From positions 1 to 26,631 of IMG/VR virus record IMGVR_UViG_3300037504_000578: a DNA stretch of 26,631 nt; one strand, written 5' to 3'. Shown in pieces: positions 14,601 through 22,480 of this stretch (positions are counted from its first letter, which is position 1; every line of letters begins with the position of its first letter). The notes under the pieces were generated by a model that saw nothing but the letters and a program-made list of their open reading frames with translations, was not told where the DNA came from and made no database searches. The stretch is from a virus. Both the position numbers and the translations under genes were made by a program.

Positions 14601-15437
14601 ATGATTCAAAAAATAGAAATCGGATCAATAGAAATAAACTCGGACGCTTCAACGCCCTATCTCTTACATAGTCATAACGGCTTTGCGATGGCTGATATTC
14701 GACTTGAAATTAAAAATCGCGGGAATGTAAACGGGGCAAGAATTAGCGGGGTTTATTATGGCAAAAGAAAGTTTACGATCGAGGGAATGATTAACGCCGA
14801 TAGTAATACTGATCTTGAGACTAAAAGGCAAGCCCTGGCTAATGCTTTAAGGATCGATAACGAAACCTTTACAATGACTGTAACGACCCGGGGAGGGGTG
14901 GCGGTAACTAGCGAGGTTACACTTGAGAGTATAGACCTAGCCCACGAAAAAGGTCAGTTGTCTTATGGCAACTTTCAAATCGAGTTAGTTTCCGAAGAGT
15001 CCTTTTTGCAAGGCGGGACCGAAAACAGCGCCACGGTTCCAGTTTTTGAAGCCGGTGGCTTTGCGGTCCCCATGGAAATCCCCTTAGACATATCGGCGGG
15101 AGGGACCGGCGAGACGGTCGTTAATAATGCCGGGACCGGAAACTCAAGCCCGGTGGTTAAAATAGTTGGACCAATAACCAATCCCTCAATAACAAATGTC
15201 ACGACCGGCGAAAGTCTACAAGTTACTTATACCTTAACCAGTGGGTCGGATTATATTGAGATCGACATGGACAATAAAACGGTTTATTTAAATGGAACAA
15301 CAAATTTATTTAGCAGTAAAAGCGGAAGTTTTTGGGATTTAGCAAGCGGCAATAACACTCTTAAACTAACCGCTTCAAGCTATGGAGACGGCGCGCAAGC
15401 AACCGTCACTTGGTTTGATTCTTATTTAGGACTTTAA
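14601..15437 (+). CDS. Distal tail protein (Dit-like)
   Basis: A 278-residue siphovirus distal tail protein that forms the hub ring joining the tail tube to the baseplate. The N-terminal part (1-145) contains 'YGKRKFTIEGMI', a segment typical of Dit, and a following 'TDLETKRQALANAL' helix. The C-terminal domain (about 165-278) is a beta-sandwich with 'GTGNSSPVVKIVGPITNPSI' and 'YLNGTTNLF', as in the C-terminal tail-component domain of many Dit proteins. It follows the tape measure by six bases and precedes the baseplate hub by two, the canonical order. Confidence 0.82.
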   Translation: MIQKIEIGSIEINSDASTPYLLHSHNGFAMADIRLEIKNRGNVNGARISGVYYGKRKFTIEGMINADSNTDLETKRQALANALRIDNETFTMTVTTRGGVAVTSEVTLESIDLAHEKGQLSYGNFQIELVSEESFLQGGTENSATVPVFEAGGFAVPMEIPLDISAGGTGETVVNNAGTGNSSPVVKIVGPITNPSITNVTTGESLQVTYTLTSGSDYIEIDMDNKTVYLNGTTNLFSSKSGSFWDLASGNNTLKLTASSYGDGAQATVTWFDSYLGL

Positions 15438-15439
15438 TT

Positions 15440-16477
15440 ATGAATTATAAAATATTTATTCAAACTCTAGGGGGGGGTAGAAAATGGGAAATCCCTTACC
15501 AAAACGCAAGCTTCCAGGAAGTGTTAAACGAGGATCGCTTTGCTAACATTTCTTTTGACTGGGAAGAGTTGAAAGTTATAGCTGATGCTGACAATATCGA
15601 GCCTTACTTTATACACTCCGGGGGATATAGAGAGGTCTATATTTACGACGAAGACGACAACTTGCTTTATGGCGGTTTTTTAAACAATCCGATCGATAGC
15701 TTTGATGAGAACGGTGGCGCGACTTTATCAATTCAGTCAAAAGGGTTTTTTAGTCTTCTATCAAAAAGACATACCGACAAAGAGGAAATATTTGAGTCGA
15801 ATGATAGCGCTGATATTGCTTGGGACTTAATTGACTCAACCCAAACTAAAACAAATGGAGACTTGGGGATAATAAGAGGTACCCACCCCACAACAAAAAC
15901 CAGAGACCGAACATTTTACAGAGAGGACATTAAAAGCGCGATCGAGGGCATGAGTTTAAGCAAAGTGAAAGAAGGTTTTGAGTTTGAGATCGATAATAAT
16001 AAGATTTTTAACATTTTTTACCCGGAAAAAGGAACCCAGAGGACCGGGTTTGAGCTAAGGATCGGCCAAAATGTAAACAGTGGCCGGATTAGCTCTAATG
16101 GACCGCTCGGCATGTGTAATACTGTTTATGCTCAAGGCAAGGGTCAGGGTCTTTATTCTTTGGAGGAGGAGGTCAACGCCGAGACGATATTTGAGGAGAC
16201 TTATGGGTTACTAGAGGACGTTTTACCGGAAAAAGATGTATCAGTTTCTACAACCTTAATCAATAAAGGCGAGCGTTACTTGGATTTTTATAAAAAAATA
16301 AGGCGGTCAATAATGGTTAATGTTTTTTATGAAAACCCCAGTTGGTTAAGCTATAATGTAGGCGATCAGCTTAAATTTGTTTATCCGGCCAGAAATATTG
16401 ACCAATATTATCGAGTATATAGCCGGAAATTAAATTTAAGAACCGATGAGGTTCAATTAACATTAAAAGAGATATAA
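15440..16477 (+). CDS. Baseplate hub / tail-associated protein (gp27-like)
   Basis: A 345-residue protein in the Tal/hub position right after Dit. The early 'YIYDEDDNLLYGGFLNNP' and late 'SWLSYNVGDQLKFVYPARNID' plus the C-terminal 'YRVYSRKLNLRTDEVQLTL' match the hub fold of gp27-like siphovirus proteins, in which four beta-barrel domains form the tube opening. It is short and lacks a visible endopeptidase or lysozyme extension, so cell-wall degradation is probably left to other proteins. Its stop overlaps the next ATG by one base (TAATG). Confidence 0.72.
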   Translation: MNYKIFIQTLGGGRKWEIPYQNASFQEVLNEDRFANISFDWEELKVIADADNIEPYFIHSGGYREVYIYDEDDNLLYGGFLNNPIDSFDENGGATLSIQSKGFFSLLSKRHTDKEEIFESNDSADIAWDLIDSTQTKTNGDLGIIRGTHPTTKTRDRTFYREDIKSAIEGMSLSKVKEGFEFEIDNNKIFNIFYPEKGTQRTGFELRIGQNVNSGRISSNGPLGMCNTVYAQGKGQGLYSLEEEVNAETIFEETYGLLEDVLPEKDVSVSTTLINKGERYLDFYKKIRRSIMVNVFYENPSWLSYNVGDQLKFVYPARNIDQYYRVYSRKLNLRTDEVQLTLKEI

Positions 16478-16692
16478 TGCAAAAAATTGACGACAATGAA
16501 ACCCTAGAGGAAATAATTGCAGATTTAAAAATGAGAATTGCCAGACTTGAGCGAGGGGCCGGTCGTTTTGAGTTTCCGAGCCGATCAAGCGACCCGACTG
16601 ATGCGGAAAACGGTGAAGCGTGGTATAATTCAACTAGCGAAACTTTTAAAGGTAAAGAGAACGGCTCAATTGTGACCTTTACCACATCCTAA
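16477..16692 (+). CDS. Small tail/fibre-associated protein
   Basis: A 71-residue protein with a short N-terminal coiled coil ('LEEIIADLKMRIARLERG', residues 9-26) followed by 'DPTDAENGEAWYNSTSETFKG', a pattern seen at the junctions of phage fibre proteins, where a beta-turn 'P.d..nGe.wYNs' repeats. It starts at TAATG with the hub gene. It probably trimerises through the coiled coil and attaches fibres to the baseplate. Function inferred. Confidence 0.6.
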   Translation: MQKIDDNETLEEIIADLKMRIARLERGAGRFEFPSRSSDPTDAENGEAWYNSTSETFKGKENGSIVTFTTS

Positions 16693-16710
16693 AAGATAAA
16701 TTAAAACAAA

Positions 16711-18159
16711 ATGTCAACAATCCAAACATTAAGAGAAGGGGCAACCGATCATCCAGAGGAGATAGCAAATTTTATACCTAATAGTTGCGTAGTCCCGCCC
16801 GGCGGAGTATTTTCAAGAAATGGCGGAGGGCTTCAGGTCGTCGCCCAGTCTCCCGCGACAATGTTTGTCGAAATATCGGAAGGGAATGGGGTGGCAGCCT
16901 TGTCAACCGAGGAAATGAAGTTCCCGATCAGGGTTTGGGACGGTAATTATGCCGTTCAAGTAACGTCAAATAGTAGCGGAAACCCGAGAAAAGACGTGGT
17001 TGTTATTTATATTGACACAACCGCGACCGCCAATTCTACCGCGACTAATGTCGCCAAGGCGGCGGTTGTAGCTGGAAGCCCCGGAGCCAGCCCAATCGCC
17101 CCCGGAGATGCGGCAATCCAAACCGCGATCGGCGGAAACTATCCTTATATAATACTTGCAGAGGTCGACGTTGCTGACGGGGCAACCTCGATCACCAATA
17201 GCGAAATTACAGACGTTAGAGGAAAGGTTTTAACCGGGCTTGACAGATTAGCCGACGGCTCGGCCGAAAGTAAATATTTAATAACTTACTCAATATCATC
17301 CGACAATTTAATCATAGAAATTAAAGACGAGAACGAGAAAAGTTTTTCCTCTTCAAACGTTGGTTATTTTAGAGTTGGAGGATCAAATTTAATCGTCAAC
17401 GAGCCACTAACCTTGACTTTGGAAGACTCCGACACATACAACCCCTTTCTTTCGTCTGCCGCTCCGGATGGTGATGATTTTGAGCTTTTTATTTACCTTG
17501 TAAATAATAATAGCTCCATAGAATTAGCCGCCAGCCTTAGTCCGGTAGAGAGTTATATATCTACCCCTTACGTCGATGATTCAGGGAAGACAAACGGAAG
17601 CTTAGACATGGCTAGAATTATAATGAGCGGGACATTTAACTCAAACAATTCAATTAAAAATATAGGGAGTTTAAAGGTTAATTTTTCAAACGCTTATGAC
17701 TGGTCTGCTCCTAGCTCCGATAAAATAGTTAATGAGCCGGTTTTTTCTAGTGGGATATATCATTATGATTTAATTGTAAAATCTGTAACACTTGGAACAA
17801 ACGAGCCGGGAACAGTAACAACCGAAGACGGTTATTTTAAGGTCGAGGGTGGGACGGTTCATTTTTCAATAGACATCTCAGGCAACGCGGGGAGTCCACT
17901 TGGGCAAGTATTGCCGGCTTTTTTTATCCCTATCCCAATGGATACCGACATGACTTTAAGAATGCCGGCCCAGGTTTACGACAATGGAACCGCCACACCT
18001 GAGACCAATTCGGGAATGATAGAAAATGACTCAGCCACTGGGGCCGAAAAAACAAAGCTTCAAGTCTCGCCAACATGGGCGTCAAATACTGGATTCACCA
18101 AAAGTGCCGCTTTTGCGATTAAAGCTAGTGGTTCATATCCATTTAAATCACGTAATTAA
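16711..18159 (+). CDS. Fibre/baseplate protein, paralog 1
   Basis: A 482-residue protein whose first ~180 residues are clearly related to the next gene: both start with '(I)QT(L/I)REGAT.HPEE', and share 'VKxSPGASP.AP' and 'NPYI(I/V)LA(E/D)V(D/E)V' and 'TNSEITDVRG'-type segments. The C-terminal ~300 residues are Gly/Ser/Thr-rich beta sequences that differ from the paralog. This split - conserved attachment half, diverged outer half - is usual for receptor-binding or baseplate upper proteins. No catalytic motif is seen. It follows the small coiled-coil protein by 18 bases. Confidence 0.72.
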   Translation: MSTIQTLREGATDHPEEIANFIPNSCVVPPGGVFSRNGGGLQVVAQSPATMFVEISEGNGVAALSTEEMKFPIRVWDGNYAVQVTSNSSGNPRKDVVVIYIDTTATANSTATNVAKAAVVAGSPGASPIAPGDAAIQTAIGGNYPYIILAEVDVADGATSITNSEITDVRGKVLTGLDRLADGSAESKYLITYSISSDNLIIEIKDENEKSFSSSNVGYFRVGGSNLIVNEPLTLTLEDSDTYNPFLSSAAPDGDDFELFIYLVNNNSSIELAASLSPVESYISTPYVDDSGKTNGSLDMARIIMSGTFNSNNSIKNIGSLKVNFSNAYDWSAPSSDKIVNEPVFSSGIYHYDLIVKSVTLGTNEPGTVTTEDGYFKVEGGTVHFSIDISGNAGSPLGQVLPAFFIPIPMDTDMTLRMPAQVYDNGTATPETNSGMIENDSATGAEKTKLQVSPTWASNTGFTKSAAFAIKASGSYPFKSRN

Positions 18160-18164
18160 AAAAT

Positions 18165-19598
18165 ATGGCTTCACAAATACAAACAATTAGAGAAGGCGCA
18201 ACCGCCCACCCCGAAGAATTGGTTGATTTTATGACAAATCGCCTAATTTATTCAACCGGCGGCCTTTTTGGGATTGAGGATGATGATTGGACCGTTAGCG
18301 AAATAAGCACCCCGGGGATGGCTGTTGAGGTGGCGGAAGGTTTTGCAATAATGAAAAATGCCGCAACCGACGAAATGGCTTATCCAATAAGATTGACCGG
18401 TGGGAGCTATCAAGTAACTATTGAAAACAACTCAAGCGGACTAGATAGGATCGATTCAATAGTTTTATATGTAGACCTAGGAGCAAGCCCAGACGCGGCA
18501 GCGACTAACGTCGCCAAACTGGTCGCAGTTAAAGGGACCGCTGGCGCCAGCCCCACGGCTCCATCATCGGCGCAAATAGAGTCCGAGGTCGGGGCTGATA
18601 ATCCTTATATCGTTTTAGCTGATGTAGAGGTTGATAATGGAGTCACAGAGATTTTCAACGCGGACATTACCGACCAAAGAGCGGGGAACGATTATTATAA
18701 TAAAGTTTCCACTTTTGGAAAATCTCTACAAGATGGAGAGGGTTTAAACTACTCTCTAGACGTTTCAGTTTCTTCAAATAATATAACCGTTTCATTAAAA
18801 GACCAGGCCGGCAACACACCAAGCAAAAACTCAAAATGTGTTTTTAATGTAGATGGTGATTTGTTGGTCGTTAACAGCTCTTTAAGCGTTACACTAGACA
18901 GCGCCGACGGTGATTTATTTAACGTTCAACCAAACTTATCCGGAGGCCAAACAATTCAACCTTTTGTTTTTATTATAAATAATAATGGAACTCTTCAAAT
19001 AGGCATCTCTTTGGCTCCTAATTTAAGAACGGTAGAGACAAATTATAAAGATAGTAGTGGTTTGACTGGCTCTAAAATATACAATCTAGTAATGATGAGC
19101 GGGACAAGAAACGCGACTAATAGTTGTCGAGTTATTGGGAGATTTTCATGCCAGCAAACAAGCGGAGGAAATTGGTCAAATGCTGATGATGTTATATCAA
19201 GACCAATTTTTCAAACAGATATGATCGGTTTTTATGGTTTTTATGATACTACAACAATTGATGACGGTAGCGGAGGACAGCCAACAGCTGATTTTAATAA
19301 ATATATTATCGATTATAATAGATTGTTTTTTCAGGTTCAGGTCTCCGGAGATAAAGTTAGTACAAACAATGCTATTATTATGACTTATGCACCCTTTCCA
19401 ATGGGTGATCTTTATTCAAATGGTAAGCTTGGCTCTTTTCAAACTCTTGGAGCTGCAAGGGACGCATCAAGGGCGATTGTTGGAACGTGTTTTGCGAACA
19501 GTGCTAGCGTTAATGATTATATAAGGGTTCAATACCAAACTAGTGTTACAGATAATGATCCAATGGTTACAGCGTTTGAAGGGTTTCATTTTATATAA
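18165..19598 (+). CDS. Fibre/baseplate protein, paralog 2
   Basis: A 477-residue paralog of the preceding gene, related mainly over the first ~180 residues. From about residue 190 it diverges into Asn/Ser-rich beta structure ending in 'TAFEGFHFI'. It starts five bases after the first paralog with no SD. The pair probably arose by tandem duplication and now allows two different receptor-binding tips, or one base and one tip. The late half contains less G+C-looking codon choice (more AAT, TAT, TTT) than the first half, which may mark a recently exchanged tip. Likely located at the tail end. Confidence 0.72.
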   Translation: MASQIQTIREGATAHPEELVDFMTNRLIYSTGGLFGIEDDDWTVSEISTPGMAVEVAEGFAIMKNAATDEMAYPIRLTGGSYQVTIENNSSGLDRIDSIVLYVDLGASPDAAATNVAKLVAVKGTAGASPTAPSSAQIESEVGADNPYIVLADVEVDNGVTEIFNADITDQRAGNDYYNKVSTFGKSLQDGEGLNYSLDVSVSSNNITVSLKDQAGNTPSKNSKCVFNVDGDLLVVNSSLSVTLDSADGDLFNVQPNLSGGQTIQPFVFIINNNGTLQIGISLAPNLRTVETNYKDSSGLTGSKIYNLVMMSGTRNATNSCRVIGRFSCQQTSGGNWSNADDVISRPIFQTDMIGFYGFYDTTTIDDGSGGQPTADFNKYIIDYNRLFFQVQVSGDKVSTNNAIIMTYAPFPMGDLYSNGKLGSFQTLGAARDASRAIVGTCFANSASVNDYIRVQYQTSVTDNDPMVTAFEGFHFI

Positions 19599-19614
19599 AA
19601 CTTAAATAAAAAAA

Positions 19615-20271
19615 ATGATAACATTGCCTAAAATCTACAACCAGAATGATAAGGCTTGGAAGCGAAAAAAGCTAGGAAGATGTAAAAACTTAACAATCGG
19701 ATCGGACGGTTGTTTGATCTCATGCCTTGCCATGGTTAGCGAGTATTATGGACATGAAATAAATCCCGAGGAAATGAATGAAAAATTAATTAAAAAGGGT
19801 GGCTATGCTAACGGTTGTTTATATATTTGGGGAACCCTCCCAAAAATATATAAAGATATTAGCGAGCGAAGAATTAGGACCAATTATAGATTAAGAGATA
19901 ACAATATAAACGATATAAAAACCGCGCTAAGCAACGGTTACCCGGTTATGCTTTGGATCGATTACAACCCGAAAACAGCGGTAAATAATATGCATTTTGT
20001 TTTAGCGATCGGATTCAACCCCGACAACGAAAACGACATCACGATCGCCGACCCGATCGACGGGACATTGAAAAGCTTAAAGGACTATCTAGGATGGTTT
20101 ATTAAAGACGCGAGGCGAACAATCGAGGCTTATATAATCTATAAAGGAAAACCCTTAGAGGACTTTTATAATGTAAATATCGATAGTTTACAAGAAGCCC
20201 AAAAAGAAATAAAATATTTAAAGGAGGGCTTTAAGCGAATAAGAGATGTTGTTAATGAGTATATCCAATAA
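19615..20271 (+). CDS. C39-like cysteine peptidase, probable endolysin or tail lysin
   Basis: A 218-residue protein with a papain-like C39/C70 peptidase layout: Cys33 in 'SDGCLISCLAM', His127 in 'NNMHFVLAIGF' and Asp146 in 'IADPIDG', the expected Cys-His-Asp triad order. The first two-thirds are the catalytic domain; residues 175-218 form a charged helix ('LQEAQKEIKYLKEGFKRI') that may bind wall or partner. It lies directly before the holin, the common position of an endolysin, so cleavage of peptidoglycan peptide bonds is likely. There is no signal peptide, so export would depend on the holin. A structural tail peptidase is the alternative. It overlaps the holin by about 26 bases. Confidence 0.78.
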   Translation: MITLPKIYNQNDKAWKRKKLGRCKNLTIGSDGCLISCLAMVSEYYGHEINPEEMNEKLIKKGGYANGCLYIWGTLPKIYKDISERRIRTNYRLRDNNINDIKTALSNGYPVMLWIDYNPKTAVNNMHFVLAIGFNPDNENDITIADPIDGTLKSLKDYLGWFIKDARRTIEAYIIYKGKPLEDFYNVNIDSLQEAQKEIKYLKEGFKRIRDVVNEYIQ

Positions 20272-20728
20272 GCTAAGATTAATGCTTGCAAAATTTTTTG
20301 TTTCAATCCCCTGCGGCATATTTTTTTTTAAAGAAGAGTGGTGGAAAATTGCCTATGCTCTCATTTTAATTGTCGCAGTAGATACAATTTTGGGGGTTTG
20401 GGTCTCTGTTAGGGCCAAAACTTTCTCATCTTGGCGCCTTAGCCGTGCCGGCTCTAAGGTTGCCAAGTATTTTTTGGCCCTAGTAACGGCCTATTTTTTA
20501 AGCGTCGCTGAAAATCGGTTTGAGTGGGTTGTCGGGTCCTTAGGCGTGTTTTTTGTCTTAACCGAAGCGATCAGCAATTTTGAAAAATTATCTTTGTTAG
20601 GCTTAACTCTCCCGACCTCTATTTTAGCTAAAATCAATGATCAATTTAAAGACTTATACAATGCCCAAAAAAAGCACAAAAAAGAAAAACAAAAGAAAGT
20701 AACCAAGGAAATATTAAAAAAACCTTGA
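20246..20728 (+). CDS. Holin
   Basis: A 160-residue membrane protein. Hydrophobic segments lie near residues 10-28, 36-55, 70-90 and 93-112, giving two to four membrane passes, and 'VAVDTILGVWVSVRAKTFSSWRLSRAGSK' is characteristic of the phage holin 4 / toxin-secretion holin family. The C-terminal tail is lysine-rich and cytoplasmic. It would permeabilise the membrane to release the upstream peptidase. The start at 20246 overlaps the peptidase by 26 bases; a second ATG at 20255 would shorten it by three residues and cannot be excluded. Its stop overlaps the -35 of the next promoter. Confidence 0.82.
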   Translation: MLLMSISNKLRLMLAKFFVSIPCGIFFFKEEWWKIAYALILIVAVDTILGVWVSVRAKTFSSWRLSRAGSKVAKYFLALVTAYFLSVAENRFEWVVGSLGVFFVLTEAISNFEKLSLLGLTLPTSILAKINDQFKDLYNAQKKHKKEKQKKVTKEILKKP

Positions 20729-20752
20729 TTTTTAAGAAAGTTATAGTAAAAT
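20725..20752 (+). promoter_or_regulatory. Sigma70-like promoter at the end of the holin gene
   Basis: TTGATT (20725-20730), 16 bases, TAAAAT (20747-20752). The -35 includes the holin stop codon. The predicted start (about 20758-20759) falls on the first base of a GTCCC/GGGAC stem, and a strong terminator lies 60 bases later, so the unit would make a short RNA. Confidence 0.45.
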
Positions 20753-20758
20753 AAAATC

Positions 20759-20841
20759 GTCCCTTTTGGTTCCCCCTTTTGGGACTAACATGTTTATGTT
20801 TTCATATTATTGCAAGAACGCCCCCAAACTGGGGGCTTTTT
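20759..20841 (+). ncRNA. Candidate ~83-nt phage small RNA
   Basis: Between the promoter at 20725 and the terminator at 20820 lies no convincing gene. The predicted transcript begins with a GTCCC (20759-20763) / GGGAC (20781-20785) stem whose loop includes the repeat CCCTTTTGG twice, then an unpaired U/A-rich stretch (20786-20818), then the terminator stem. This promoter-hairpin-single-strand-terminator layout is typical of bacterial small RNAs. It may instead be a late-transcript trailer or an attenuator. No known family is recognised. Confidence 0.4.
20820..20841 (+). terminator. Strong intrinsic terminator at the late/early junction
   Basis: GCCCCC (20820-20825) and GGGGGC (20831-20836) enclose AAACT, followed by TTTTT. 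It closes the late region and the candidate small RNA. Confidence 0.9.
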
Positions 20842-20860
20842 GTTACCCTTGACTTTTTTA

Positions 20861-20890
20861 TTAAACTTGGGTAAACTTAGGACATATAAT
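20861..20890 (+). promoter_or_regulatory. Early promoter with tandem 10-bp repeats
   Basis: A perfect -10 TATAAT (20885-20890) has only a weak -35 (TTAAAC, 20861-20866, spacer 18). Two adjacent 10-bp copies TAAACTTGGG (20862-20871) and TAAACTTAGG (20872-20881) cover the -35 and reach close to the -10. Direct repeats at a one-turn spacing are typical of an activator or repressor site, as with lambda CII at its weak -35 promoters. It lies 16 bases before the first early gene. Confidence 0.5.
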
Positions 20891-20905
20891 AATTAAAACA
20901 AAAGA

Positions 20906-21109
20906 ATGAAAAAACCATTATTATCTATCTTGATCTTGGCCGGACTGGTTTGGCTAGGGGCCGCCTCCTTGGTTCAGGGGCTTGACAAGGCCGGTCAAAG
21001 TCAAAATAAAATGCTTTGCCAGAGCGCTCAAAAAAGCGGAAACGCTAAATATTTAATCGAGTGCGCTTGCTATTATCAAAGCGGAGATATAACTTGTTTA
21101 AATGATTAA
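20906..21109 (+). CDS. Small membrane-anchored or secreted Cys-containing protein
   Basis: A 67-residue protein with an N-terminal hydrophobic segment preceded by Lys-Lys ('MKKPLLSILILAGLVWLGAASL'-type, shown to residue 20 only) and a short polar C-terminal part with four cysteines at about 38, 53, 55 and 64. A membrane anchor or uncleaved signal peptide with a disulfide-stabilised outside part is likely. No lipobox Cys follows the hydrophobic stretch. It is the first gene after the early promoter. Superinfection-exclusion proteins often have this form and position, but function is not shown. Confidence 0.65.
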   Translation: MKKPLLSILILAGLVWLGAASLVQGLDKAGQSQNKMLCQSAQKSGNAKYLIECACYYQSGDITCLND

Positions 21110-21110
21110 A

Positions 21111-21278
21111 ATGGAAAAAGTAAAAAAAGAGTCTTTAAAAAGAATCGAGAGAGACATAAACGAACACGTTAAGTTTATGCTTGAAAACGGCCCTAAAATG
21201 AGCAAAGAGGACTTTCAAAGGGGTAACGAATTGTTTTATAATCTTTTAAAATTAAAACATAAAATTCTTTATAATTAA
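21111..21278 (+). CDS. Small helical early protein, unknown
   Basis: A 55-residue ORF at 21111, one base after the preceding stop, with high Lys/Glu content and a predicted helical pattern ('LKRIERDINEHVKFML' ... 'FYNLLKLKHKIL'). The A-rich leader and operon spacing resemble neighbours. No domain is recognised. It is probably real because codon use and spacing match and no longer frame covers the region. Confidence 0.5.
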   Translation: MEKVKKESLKRIERDINEHVKFMLENGPKMSKEDFQRGNELFYNLLKLKHKILYN

Positions 21279-21287
21279 AAATAAAAA

Positions 21288-21488
21288 ATGAAAGTGCTAA
21301 AAATTGAGATGGCCGAAAAGCTGGCCAAAACAATAAGCTTAAAAAAGAGGATTAAGCTAAAGGTTAACGAGCTTGAGGCCTTAGCCCGAGGCTTCAATCG
21401 AGAAAAAATAAAAAGGGCCAAAAAGTTAAGAGATGGATATTTGGGGAGAAATAAAGGGGGAATAAAATATTATTTACTAACTAAATAA
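21288..21488 (+). CDS. Small basic early protein, unknown
   Basis: A 66-residue, strongly basic protein (many Lys and Arg). It has a helical first part ('VLKIEMAEKLAKTISLKKRI') followed by a Gly-containing tail ('LGRNKGGIKYYLL'). It lies between two early genes with short gaps. Binding to nucleic acid is suggested by charge only. Confidence 0.55.
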   Translation: MKVLKIEMAEKLAKTISLKKRIKLKVNELEALARGFNREKIKRAKKLRDGYLGRNKGGIKYYLLTK

Positions 21489-21496
21489 ATTAAAAT

Positions 21497-22246
21497 ATGA
21501 AGAATGAAGAAAAAAAGAGTGAGGTGACGAGCTTAAAGGATAGTCAAATAAACTATCTTAAAAGCTTGGTCCCCGCCTCAGCTCCAAACAAAAAAGCTTA
21601 TTTAGAGCTTTTCCAAAATAAAATAATGGGGACCGACGCGGCTGGGAGACCTAGGCCGTTCGAGGATTTGCTTTGGTTTATGGGGGTCTGCAATAAACTA
21701 AACCTTGACCCGTTTAAACGAGAGATTTATATCGTTTATCGGTTCGATAGAAAGCAAGGGAAAGAAGTCCCAACCGTCCAAACCGGGATCGACGGTTTCA
21801 GGAAAATTACAACCGGTCATCAATACTTTGGCGGGATTGATGACGCTTTTTTTGAAGAAGAAAAAGGGCTTAATCACCCCATTAAGGCGACGGTTACAAT
21901 TTATCGACTAAACCCAATTAACGGTGAAAGAATGCCAATAACAGCAACCGCGCGTTGGGGAGAGTACGCTCAAAAATACACAGATAGAAAAACCGGCGAT
22001 GTTAAATATATGGGAATGTGGGCGAGCATGCCATATAATCAGCTCGCTAAGTGCGCCGAAGCGTTAGCACATCGTAAAGGGTTTTCAGAATTGCTTAGCG
22101 GGGTGTATACTGATGACGAAATGCAGCAAGCCGACCAGCCGAAAGAAAGCCCGTTAAAAGACTTGCCAAAACCGGAAAAAGAGGTTAAAAAAATCAAACC
22201 AAAAGATGCTAAAAAAATAATTAAAAATTTAATAAAAAAATCATGA
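21497..22246 (+). CDS. bet: Single-strand annealing recombinase (Bet/RecT family)
   Basis: A 249-residue protein. The core 'LWFMGVCNKLNLDPFKREIY' (about 55-74) and 'PTVQTGIDGFRKI' (about 93-105) are signature segments of the phage Bet/RecT recombinases, which anneal complementary single strands during recombination and replication. The pattern 'KCAEALAHRKGF' (about 189-200) is also conserved in the family. The C-terminal 45 residues are lysine-rich, with low complexity, and may contact DNA or single-strand binding protein. The nuclease at 23147 provides the matching exonuclease. ATGA overlap with the next gene shows tight coupling. Confidence 0.9.
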   Translation: MKNEEKKSEVTSLKDSQINYLKSLVPASAPNKKAYLELFQNKIMGTDAAGRPRPFEDLLWFMGVCNKLNLDPFKREIYIVYRFDRKQGKEVPTVQTGIDGFRKITTGHQYFGGIDDAFFEEEKGLNHPIKATVTIYRLNPINGERMPITATARWGEYAQKYTDRKTGDVKYMGMWASMPYNQLAKCAEALAHRKGFSELLSGVYTDDEMQQADQPKESPLKDLPKPEKEVKKIKPKDAKKIIKNLIKKS

Positions 22247-22470
22247 AAAAAGAAGAAAAAAAACTATTAAAAGAATTGGTCGAGCTTTTCTCAGACAATC
22301 CAAAAATTCTAAAGCTTCTACTAATGGGCTATGAAGCGACCTTAAAGCTGGACGAAGATGACGAGATAAGTTTCTATTTTCTAAATCATTACCATTTTAA
22401 CGATGATGACGATAATGATAAGTGCGGTCGTGGGGAGGGGTTGACGTTAGCCGATTTGTTTAAAAATTAA
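22243..22470 (+). CDS. Small acidic protein, unknown
   Basis: A 75-residue protein with a helical N-terminus and a very acidic run ('LDEDDEISF', then 'FNDDDDNDK', about residues 41-62). It overlaps the recombinase stop by four bases. The acidic character contrasts with the basic neighbours and could mean a DNA-mimic or a partner of a basic protein, but that is speculation from composition. Confidence 0.5.
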   Translation: MKKEEKKLLKELVELFSDNPKILKLLLMGYEATLKLDEDDEISFYFLNHYHFNDDDDNDKCGRGEGLTLADLFKN

Positions 22471-22480
22471 AATAAAAATC

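Noticed and set aside
1111-20819. TTGCAAGAA shared beside two terminators
   Set aside because: Matches of this length are expected by chance in a window of this size.
20790-20852. 20-residue ORF across the terminator, as an attenuator leader peptide
   Set aside because: Short, no RBS, no run of codons for a single amino acid.
20849-20890. TTGACT paired with TATAAT as one promoter
   Set aside because: The spacer would be 30 bases; the repeat-covered weak -35 fits better.
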